A stretch of DNA of 64,000 nucleotides from Lewinellaceae bacterium (GTDB lineage Bacteria > Bacteroidota > Bacteroidia > Chitinophagales > Saprospiraceae): NCBI GenBank assembly GCA_020636075.1, contig JACJYO010000007.1, positions 313,501-377,500 of the forward strand, read 5' to 3'. Of the stretch, positions 53,420 through 62,300 are shown in pieces. Every line of letters begins with the position of its first letter. The stretch's first letter is position 1. The notes under the pieces were generated by a model that had not been told where the DNA came from, searched no databases, and saw only the letters and a program-made list of their open reading frames with translations. The translations under genes were made by a program, and so were the position numbers.

Positions 53420-53861
53420 AATATTGCTTGGTATAAAATTATTTTCGAGGCAAAACTAAACGCTTGCCCGCCCATGCGCGAACGAAACAGCGTATTTATT
53501 ACAACGCGCTTTCCAACTTCCCGATAGTTCAGGTTTAATATTTAATCTGGTAGGAGACCGGGTCAGCTGTTTCAAGAAAAAAGGAATTAGTACCTGACCA
53601 AATTGTGCTGAATTGGATTCAGCAGCCAGACTACCATTACATAAAAATGGGGGACGTACAAATGCGGTATGATTTTCGATCTTTGCCCGTGGGCAGCTAA
53701 TCCACATTTTCGTCTGGGTTGTTCTCTTAATTCTATTAACGGATTTCTTATTGCCACGCTGCTTTACCGCTTTTCAATGCAGGATTTAATAAGCCCACTG
53801 ATAACAAACTGCCGAAAACGCATCAATAGGATGTATCGTAGCAAATAATCGAAACCCATTT
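53420..53861. other. Divergent intergenic region between GH97 and HTCS, 442 bp
   Basis: A TAGTTTTG box on the minus strand (53451-53458, exact TAnnTTTG) is a promoter candidate for the GH97 gene 32 bp away. The short frames here have no recognisable product. No hairpin, repeat or RNA gene is seen. Confidence 0.45.
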
Positions 53862-56800
53862 ATGCAAAAAGCAATCCTCGGCTTTTTAGCGCTCTTTTTG
53901 TGCGCAGGCTTCGCTTCAGGTCAAAAGGCCGCGTTTGAGTTTTATACGCCGGATGGCTGGGTGAGTGGTCTTGGTGCCGGGATCGTGCAGGACAGCAGAG
54001 GGTTGATCTGGTTCCTGAAATCAAACAAACTTTATCGCTTCGACGGCCGAAACTTTTGGACATACCCACCCCGGCCGGCGACATTGCCCGGCAGTACGGA
54101 CCGGCTGATCGGTTTGCGGGGCATATACCAGGATTCCCTGCTTTTTTTGACCGGCGAACAGTTTGTGTTTATCCTTAATCCGGCTACCGGGCATTGGCAG
54201 TCTTTTCAACAAAACACCGGGAATAGAGCGGATAATTACCGGATACTTGGCCTGACAAATGCCAGGTGGCGCAACACGTATTACCTGCTGACCCAGTCCG
54301 AACAAAAGCCGGGGATAATAAACGGGATGGTTTTTAAGGGTAATTCGGTGGCAGAATATCCGATTCTGTCCGGTTTGACCCACGACCATTATCGCTATCA
54401 TACGATCGATTCATCCGGAAACCATTATCTGATCAAATCCGATTCAATCCTTAAATGGAATGCCCGGGGCGGGTTGCTGGCACAGGCTGCCATGCATCCG
54501 CAGGCGCAATACGTGGGAATTCAATTTGATCCGGCTGGAACACCGGTGCTTTTAAATAAAGACGAATTGTTTATCCTGAATGAACGCCTGACGGTTGCCC
54601 GGGAGCATCCGGCGACCCGGCATTTGAAACAAAAAAAGGCGCAGGTAAACAATTTCATTTTAGATGCGGATGGTAACTTATGGATTTGCGGGAACGACAG
54701 AGGCTTGTTCTATTATGAGGCAGCAAAAGATACGTTGTATAATTTTCAAGATGCGTTAAAACGGACAATTCCCTACCACTGTGATCTTTTGGCCTTGTTT
54801 CCCGACCGTTCCGGTGTAATCTGGGTTGAAACCCGGATTGGGATTTTAAAAATCAACCCACAGCCATATCCCTTCGACACCTATTTTTTCGATAAAACCG
54901 GAAATGATGTTTACTACAGTTTTCGGGGCATTTCCGAGGATATTCACGGGAAAATTTTTGCCGCTTATTATGGCGGAATAGCCACCCTTGACCCGGATTC
55001 GAAGAAAGAACTGGCAGTGCTTTGCCGTAATCAAGTGCCGTTCGGCATGATCACGAATCCGCAGGGTATTTGGCTGAATAGCGGACAATTAATGGACCCT
55101 GCATCCGGGAGCATAAAATCAGTTTCAGGAGACCGGTCTAAATCCAGTGATGATACGGGTATATTCGCTAAGGATAATCGCGGGCGGTTATGGTGGGTTT
55201 ACCACCATAGCCTGTACTATCTGAACGATCAATCGGGCTGGACCCTGGAACTCGATTTGCCGCAAAAAGCGCGTTTTGAATCGGAATCAATGCACGCAGG
55301 CCGGCACAGTAACAACCTTTGGATTGGCTACCGCGGTGTGTTGTTCGAGTATGGACCCGATCGCAAGCAACTGAAACAATATTTGCCGGTTGATTGGGGA
55401 ATACCGGTTGCCAGGATATTGGCGATTGAAGAAGACAAACAGCGGAACCTGTGGCTGGGAACGGATGCCGGGCTGATCCGTTTTAACCCGGCAACAAAGG
55501 AAGTCCGGCGTTTTAGTACGGATCAGGGATTGCCGGACAATTTTATCTGCGGCATACTGACCGAAGGCGACTCCTGTCTTTGGCTCAGCACCAACCACGG
55601 CCTCTCCCGGTTTCACATTCCGAGCCAGTCTTTTGTCAATTTTTTCAAGGAAGACGGGCTGACTTATAACGAGTTTAACCGGATGTCTTTTTTTAAGGCG
55701 AAGGATGGTCAAATGTTTTTCGGCGGGCCCCGCGGGATCAACGCCTTTTTTCCGGAAGCCATCATGCAGGTTTATCAACAAAAAAACGAAGCGATTCGCC
55801 TGGTACTTACGGCATTTGAGCGTGTGGATGAACGGCTTGACACCCTGCTCCGGGAACATGATTTTTCGCTTCGCCCGCAAATCCATTTGTACCGCTGGGA
55901 TAAGTCGTTTCAGTTTGAATATGCACTGACGGACTATGCCAGCCCCAAAGAAACCAGGTACAGTTTTAAAATGGACGGTTATGACGAACGCTGGTCCGAA
56001 CCATCCAAATTCAATTTTACCCGGTTCAGCAGTCTGCCGCCGGGAACGTATACATTCCGGGTTAGAGCCAGCGACGGCAAGGGTGGTTGGCACCCGCAGG
56101 AACTGGCCGTCGATGTGGTTGTGCACCCACCCTGGTGGAAAACCTGGTGGGCCTATCTGATTTATTTTCTGCTGCTCACCTGGGCCTCCTATGTGATTTA
56201 TTCCTTTTTGAAAAACCGCCTGATCCTGAAAAACCAGCTGGAACGCAAACAGGAAGAGGCCCGGAACCTTAAAGAACTGGATCAATTCAAAAGCAGGCTG
56301 TATGCCAATATTACCCATGAATTCCGGACACCACTGACGGTCATTCTCGGGATAACCGACCAAATGGAACAACAAACAAAATTCCAGGGTGATAATGGGT
56401 TGGACCTGGTGCGAAGGAACAGCCGTAATCTGCTGACGCTCATCAACCAAATGCTGGATTTGTCCAAACTGGAAGACCGGCAAATGCCGGTAAACCTGGT
56501 GCAGGGTAATGTTGTTCGTTTTCTCCGGTATGTGGCCGAATCGTTTCATTCCATGGCAAATGCCAAAGCAGTTCAGCTGCAAATACACAACACCACGGAA
56601 TCCATTATCATGGATTATGATCCCGGAAAACTGCAGCAGGTTATTTCAAATCTGCTTTCCAATGCCATAAAATTTACACCGGGCGGCGGTACCGTGACAA
56701 TGCGGCTTAACGTAGAATCAATTGAGTCGGCCAAAGGTGAAAGTTCGTTGATGTTTGTCATTGCCGTTCAGGATACCGGTATTGGCATCCCTGCAGCGCA

Positions 56801-57848
56801 ATTACCGCATATTTTTGACCGCTTTTACCAAGCCGATAATTCCAGTACCCGCAAGGGCGAGGGCACCGGTATTGGGTTGGCGCTTACCCGGGAATTAGTC
56901 CGGCTGTTTGGGGGAACCATTGCGGCTACGAGTAAACCAGGCGCCGGTAGCACGTTTACAATACACCTGCCCATGCACAGGGAAGCGCCGCCCGAAAATA
57001 CCAACGGCGTTCCGGAAGTATTGCCTGAACGGCATTCGACCGAGTATCAGATCGAAGAAAACAAATCGGCTATTCCGGCTTTGCACAAGGAGGACCTGCC
57101 GCTGCTGCTGCTTGTGGAAGACAACCCGGATGTGCTTACCTATTTGATTCGTTGTCTGGAGGGGCAATACCGGATTCAAACAGCGGCCAATGGGCAGCTG
57201 GGTATCGAAAACGCGCTGGAACATATCCCCGACATCATCATCAGCGATGTGATGATGCCGGAAAAAGACGGTTTTGAAGTATGCGATACACTCAAAAATG
57301 ACCCGCGCACCAGCCATATTCCGCTTATTTTGCTGACAGCCCGCGCTACGGTGGAAGACCGGATCACCGGACTGAAACGCGGCGCCGATGCCTATATGGC
57401 CAAGCCGTTCCACCAGGAAGAGCTGCTCGTGCAGGTGGAGAACTTGCTTGAATCGCGCCGCCGCCTGCAAGAACGATTTCGCAACCTGGACCAGTCGACA
57501 GCAACTAACGTTGACGCTGACACCCAACCGGAAGATGCCTTTCTGCTCAATCTGCGCCGGCTAATTGAAGAAGACCTCACCAATTCAGATCTTTCTATCG
57601 ATGCTGTTTGCCGGCACATGGCGATGAGCCGGATGCAATTGCATCGCAAGATCAAGGCGCTGACCGGCCGCTCCACGGCGCTTCACATCCGGGCCGTTCG
57701 CCTCCAAAATGCCCGTCGCCTGCTGAACCAATCGGAACTGAACGTTTCCGAAGTGGCTTATGCCGTGGGTTTTGACGACCCCAAGTATTTCAGCCGGGTA
57801 TACACGGAAGAGTTCGGTATGGCGCCCAGTGTGTCAAGGCTGGGCTGA
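53862..57848 (+). CDS. Hybrid two-component system sensor/regulator (HTCS)
   Basis: A 1328-residue one-protein signalling system. Signal peptide (MQKAILGFLALFLCAGFASG), Reg_prop propeller repeats (~30-680, e.g. GIVQDSRGLIWFLKSNKLYR, GIPVARILAIEEDKQRNLWL), Y_Y_Y domain (~688-756), one transmembrane helix (~762-783), HisKA with ANITHEFRTPLTVI (~813), HATPase_c (~916-1040), a receiver with phospho-acceptor Asp in IIISDVMMPEKDG (~1128), and a C-terminal AraC HTH (~1226-1326, VSEVAYAVGFDDPKYFSRVY). HTCS proteins sense glycan fragments in the periplasm and activate nearby polysaccharide utilisation genes. The divergent GH97 gene is the nearest candidate target; the cassette starting at 58114 is another. 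Confidence 0.96.
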   Translation: MQKAILGFLALFLCAGFASGQKAAFEFYTPDGWVSGLGAGIVQDSRGLIWFLKSNKLYRFDGRNFWTYPPRPATLPGSTDRLIGLRGIYQDSLLFLTGEQFVFILNPATGHWQSFQQNTGNRADNYRILGLTNARWRNTYYLLTQSEQKPGIINGMVFKGNSVAEYPILSGLTHDHYRYHTIDSSGNHYLIKSDSILKWNARGGLLAQAAMHPQAQYVGIQFDPAGTPVLLNKDELFILNERLTVAREHPATRHLKQKKAQVNNFILDADGNLWICGNDRGLFYYEAAKDTLYNFQDALKRTIPYHCDLLALFPDRSGVIWVETRIGILKINPQPYPFDTYFFDKTGNDVYYSFRGISEDIHGKIFAAYYGGIATLDPDSKKELAVLCRNQVPFGMITNPQGIWLNSGQLMDPASGSIKSVSGDRSKSSDDTGIFAKDNRGRLWWVYHHSLYYLNDQSGWTLELDLPQKARFESESMHAGRHSNNLWIGYRGVLFEYGPDRKQLKQYLPVDWGIPVARILAIEEDKQRNLWLGTDAGLIRFNPATKEVRRFSTDQGLPDNFICGILTEGDSCLWLSTNHGLSRFHIPSQSFVNFFKEDGLTYNEFNRMSFFKAKDGQMFFGGPRGINAFFPEAIMQVYQQKNEAIRLVLTAFERVDERLDTLLREHDFSLRPQIHLYRWDKSFQFEYALTDYASPKETRYSFKMDGYDERWSEPSKFNFTRFSSLPPGTYTFRVRASDGKGGWHPQELAVDVVVHPPWWKTWWAYLIYFLLLTWASYVIYSFLKNRLILKNQLERKQEEARNLKELDQFKSRLYANITHEFRTPLTVILGITDQMEQQTKFQGDNGLDLVRRNSRNLLTLINQMLDLSKLEDRQMPVNLVQGNVVRFLRYVAESFHSMANAKAVQLQIHNTTESIIMDYDPGKLQQVISNLLSNAIKFTPGGGTVTMRLNVESIESAKGESSLMFVIAVQDTGIGIPAAQLPHIFDRFYQADNSSTRKGEGTGIGLALTRELVRLFGGTIAATSKPGAGSTFTIHLPMHREAPPENTNGVPEVLPERHSTEYQIEENKSAIPALHKEDLPLLLLVEDNPDVLTYLIRCLEGQYRIQTAANGQLGIENALEHIPDIIISDVMMPEKDGFEVCDTLKNDPRTSHIPLILLTARATVEDRITGLKRGADAYMAKPFHQEELLVQVENLLESRRRLQERFRNLDQSTATNVDADTQPEDAFLLNLRRLIEEDLTNSDLSIDAVCRHMAMSRMQLHRKIKALTGRSTALHIRAVRLQNARRLLNQSELNVSEVAYAVGFDDPKYFSRVYTEEFGMAPSVSRLG

Positions 57849-57939
57849 AGGTAAAATGCCGCCGCAGCTTCTGTCTGCGGATGTTCCGAATCTTCCGGAG
57901 TTTCTCCAGATTTTTTTTCAAAAATTTGAAAATCAAGGA

Positions 57940-57983
57940 ATTGTAACGCTTGTTACAATAGTCCACCTATTTGTTACAATAGT
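57940..57983 (+). promoter_or_regulatory. Palindrome and direct repeat, putative operator upstream of cassette copy 2
   Basis: ATTGTAAC (57940-57947) and GTTACAAT (57952-57959) form a palindrome, and TTGTTACAATAGT occurs twice (57950-57962 and 57971-57983), 21 bp apart, two helical turns. A repeated site in phase is typical of a regulator-binding region. It lies ~92 bp after the HTCS stop and ~130 bp before the fibre-like gene. The upstream region of cassette copy 1 does not carry it. Confidence 0.55.
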
Positions 57984-58113
57984 GCGAAGGTCTTTTTGGC
58001 AGTGCTTTCATCTTTGACATGTGCAACGTTACGCCCGTTTTATTCAGGGCAAATCTCTCCTCCCTCCGGTTCCGGATTTTACCATCTCTATTTCACTTTA
58101 AAACATCTTAACG

Positions 58114-59334
58114 ATGAAGACACTGCGCATTTTCAGCATCTCACTTTTTTGCTTTCTGGTTTTTGCCGGCGGATTGTCCGCTCAGGCTACACTCAGTTTT
58201 CAGGGCATCCTGAAAAAATCAAATGGCGTTGCCGTGGATGATGGTGAATATTCCATCACCTTCAACTTATATAATGTCGAGCAGGGCGGCACGGCTATCT
58301 GGTCTGAAACCCAGACCGATGTGGAGGTCAGCAGCGGCATATATTCGGTGTTGCTTGGTTCTGCTAATCCGCTCAATGTTTCGTTTAACGAAGTGTACTA
58401 CCTCGGTGTGAAAATTGGCAGCACACCGGAACTCTCGCCCCGGTTGCGGCTTACCTCGGCGCCTTATGCCTTGTCGCTCATCGGGCAGTCCAACCAGTTT
58501 CCCAGTGCGGGCCTGGTGAAGGCAGATGAAATCGCCACTTCCGGTAAACTGGTTGTCGGTGGCTCGGCAGTTTCACCGACGCATACCTTGCTGGTAACCG
58601 GTGGCGTATTGGCACGCAGTGGTGCTCCCGGCGCCAATGGCGACTCTAACAATGGCTTCGCGTTCGACAATGAAAAGGACAGCGGCCTGTTTTCCACCGC
58701 AGACGGCGAGGTATCCGTATTCGTAAACAACGTTGAAAAACTGGAAGTCACTGCCAACAATGTTGCGGTGACCGGGAACCAATCGGTCAGCGGCGAGCTT
58801 TCCGTCGGGAACGCAGGCACCGCCGGGAATATCAATCTAAGCAAAGGCGGAGCCGTTGTCTACAATGGCAACCGGGATTGGGTGCTGGTGGAGACGGATG
58901 ATTTTGAGAATGGCGACCGGAATGGCTGGGTGCCGGTTACAGGCGACCTGTTTAGCGCAAAGCTCTTTGAACTTTCCGGCGGGCCTAATATCGCGATTAA
59001 TCAGGGATACTACCAGACGCCAACGGCTAATGGGAAAATGCGAAAAACATACGATCTGACAGGTATTCCGCATAATCATGTCAAAGTGGAGTTTACGGTA
59101 ATTGCCTGGGGGGCGGATTTTTGGGACAATGAGGCTGTTGTTGCCGGTTTTTCACAGGGTAATGATGAGACTACAGGATGGCAGGGCTTTGCCGTAGGCA
59201 CCTTCCTTCCGTTTCATGGTGAGATGGTACTGAACAATTTTTCAGGAAATAGTATCGGCGTGTTTTTTACATCATTCACCAATGAATTAGGAGAGCGGAT
59301 TGCTGTGGGTAATGTAGAGGTATATGTCCGGTAA
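58114..59334 (+). CDS. Secreted fibre-like protein, first gene of duplicated cassette (copy 2)
   Basis: A 406-residue paralogue of the protein at 33422-34702. The signal peptide and N-terminal module are closely matched (ATLSFQGILKKSNGVAVDDG, SGIYSVLLGSANPL, PRLRLTSAPYALSLIG), as is the middle (AVSPTHTLLVTGGVLARSGA, DSGLFSTADGEVSVFVNNVE, NVAVTGNQSVSGEL). The C-terminal ~140 residues are different from copy 1 apart from short strings, as if this part specifies something variable. A giant LamG protein gene follows 51 bp later. A candidate -7 box (CATCTTTG, one mismatch) is ~97 bp upstream. Confidence 0.82.
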   Translation: MKTLRIFSISLFCFLVFAGGLSAQATLSFQGILKKSNGVAVDDGEYSITFNLYNVEQGGTAIWSETQTDVEVSSGIYSVLLGSANPLNVSFNEVYYLGVKIGSTPELSPRLRLTSAPYALSLIGQSNQFPSAGLVKADEIATSGKLVVGGSAVSPTHTLLVTGGVLARSGAPGANGDSNNGFAFDNEKDSGLFSTADGEVSVFVNNVEKLEVTANNVAVTGNQSVSGELSVGNAGTAGNINLSKGGAVVYNGNRDWVLVETDDFENGDRNGWVPVTGDLFSAKLFELSGGPNIAINQGYYQTPTANGKMRKTYDLTGIPHNHVKVEFTVIAWGADFWDNEAVVAGFSQGNDETTGWQGFAVGTFLPFHGEMVLNNFSGNSIGVFFTSFTNELGERIAVGNVEVYVR

Positions 59335-59385
59335 AAACCGGCATATGCACACACTTCCATTTATCCATCATAAAAAATAAGAATT

Positions 59386-62300
59386 ATGAATCAGCATATT
59401 CGAATATTCCTGATCCTGTGGGGGATGGGGTGTTTGGGACTTTCGTTGCAGGCGCAGACTGTGAATTGTAACAATGGGACCGTCTCCACCACAGATTCCT
59501 ATTCCGGATCGGTTTCCGGCAATTACGGTAGTATGACCAATGCCGTAAACAGTAAATACAGCCTGACAGGTTCGTTGGGCGAACCCTTTATCGGCGGCTT
59601 TTTCGGGTCATTTCAGGGGGCTGCCGGGTTTTACAGCCGCTTCCTGTTGCCTCCATCTGCGCCTCTGGTGTTTGCTTCCGAAGGTGATCTAAAAGATCGC
59701 ATTGAGGTGAACTGGGTGATGGATGCGCTGAGCCCATCTTCTGAAGGCGGCTTCAACATTTACCGCGACGGTGCCTTTATCGATCATGTCGACAAGGAAA
59801 TTCGCAAGTACATCGACTTCAATGTGCAGGCCGGCGTGTTTTACACCTATGAAATAGCCGGTGTAAACCCGGCCGGTGAAGGTTTTCGCGGTAGCAGTTT
59901 AGGCTTCCTGAATCCAAATGGTGTCGTTACCGGGCAGGTAAAAACGCTGAGTGGCAACCCGGTAGTTGATGCCGCGATCACGCTTACCCCCACACTCGGT
60001 AGAGCATTGGCCTGTACGGATGATGATAAATCATTTGTCGAGCCCGATTCAGTCTTGAATTCCATGGCATGGACGGTCAGCTGCTGGGTTAAACAGGGTG
60101 ACAATCCGGTGAATAAACCCTTCCTTCGGAAAGCGGACTTTACTAAAGCGCAAGGCTGGTGGATTATGGCCAGCAGTCCGAATGGGAAAAAAACGATCAG
60201 CCTGGGAGTCGGGGATGAAAATCCCGGTTACACCTATATGCTCTATGCGCTGCCCACCGACCCGGATGGCTGGCACCACGTAGCTGTTGCGTTCAACGGG
60301 TCATCTGTGCTGTTTTATGTAGATGGCACGTTGGTGGAAAGCCGCCCGGCAGTCTACATGCCGGCTCCTAATGCGCCGTTGTACATTGGGGAGTTCAACG
60401 GAACGCTTGATGATGTTCGGATTTTCAATCGTCAACTTTCTCAAACGGAGATCAACCAGTATAAAAACCGGACGGTCAACTCCGACTACAATGGCCTGGT
60501 GGCGTACTGGAAATTTGACGAAGGTATTGGCACCAAAGCCTACGATATTTCGCCGAACCGGCTCACCACTTACCTCTGCGGCCCGGAATGGGCAAACGAT
60601 CGCCCCGACGTAGTGAATGGTGCGGTAACCGATGCCTCCGGTTTTTACAAGATCGAAGGGATCAATTATGGCGACGGCGCTACGTTTACGGCTACGCCGT
60701 CGAAAAAAGTGTACAACAATTATGCGCTGGAATTTAACGCCGCGCAGGAGCAATCTGCTGTGCTGACCGATTCCATCCTTTTGGGAGCTTCCCTTTGGTC
60801 GGTTGAGTTGCGCGTCAATAACTTTGAAGTTACATCTGCCCCGCGGACGCTGTTGTCCAGGCAATCGGGCGATTTTGAATTATATGTACTCAATGGTTCG
60901 ATATACTTAAAATTGGGAACGGAGGTGCATGATTTCGGCTCCCTGGGTACTGGCTATCAGCATTTGGTACTCTGGTCTGAAATTTCCTCCGGCACAATGG
61001 TTTTATTTAAAAATGGTGCAGCAGCCGGTGCTTGGCTCACAACTCCATTTAATGTATATCAGAACCCCGCGGCTTGGCGATTGGGCGCCCGAAATTCCGG
61101 TGGCAGCAATGACCGGTTTTTTAGTGGCCTGATCGACGAAGTTGCTTTTTACGACACCTTGCTAACTCTGGATCAAATTCAGCTACATGCCGCAACCGGT
61201 GTGCAAGCCCAAACGCCAAGGCTGCGCTCCTGGTTTTCACTCAATGAAAATCAAGGGACGGCGCTGGAAGATATCGGTCTTGCCCGCACGGGCTTTGGCT
61301 CGGTTCAGGGAGCCAGTTGGAGCAATGTTACCGCCATTGAAGATTTTACGGAACACGAATTTCAACCCGACAAGCGCCTCCTGACGCTCAACGGAACCAA
61401 TACCAGTGTGGATCAGGTTGATTTTACCGACCTGAGTACGGTGCGGGTTTCCGGTTATGTGCGTTACGACGGCACACTTTGTTATGCCGACAGTGTGGAG
61501 ATACTCGTAAACGGTCAATCTGCTTCGCCGCGCATTTTTACGAATAGCGATGGAAAATTCGTCGCTGACTTTGAGCCGGGAACTACCGTCAATATTTCGC
61601 CGAAATATAAAAATCACCAGTTTTCGCCGGCATTTTGGGAACTGCGCAAGTTGAATTCACCGGTAGCGGGGATTCTGTTTCGCGACATTACCAAACGCAG
61701 TTTGCGCGGCCAGCTGGCTGGCGGCAAGTGCCACAATTCGATTCTTCCCACGGGGTTCACGTCCAAAATTGTGGTGACGACGCTGGATGAATGTTTTGCC
61801 GATACGCTCAAACTCAACCATGACGACAATGCCGATGGCCGGTATCTGTTTACCGGCTTACCTCCTGTGAAACTGTCAGTTGCGGTAGTGGATCATGATG
61901 ATCCGTCGGTCAAGGATTTCTTCGAATTGAGCGGCGGGACACAAACCGATCTTTCCGAGAAGAACGACACCGTTAATTTTACCTATTATGCCCAACCGAG
62001 TGTTCAAATTGATTCCTTTGCGGTGAATGGTTGTGGTTTTGTTCAAATACCGCAATACGAGAAGGCAACAACCAACGTCAGGGTATATGAAAACTACTAC
62101 GGCGAACGCTGTTACCAGGATACCTTCCTGCTGACGATAAACAACAATATTTCCGACAAGGACCAATATGATACGCTGATCCTCGACAGCAAACATAAAC
62201 TGGTGGTTGAAGGCGGTGCACCGAATTTGACGTTCCCGCATGAAAAACTGCTCCAGGTGACGGCCATGGTAGACGGTCGGTCGACCACGGAAACCCTGCA

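Noticed and set aside
53456..53707. 83-residue leftward frame in the GH97-HTCS gap
   Set aside because: No recognisable motif or signal peptide, and it overlaps the GH97 promoter box; probably chance.
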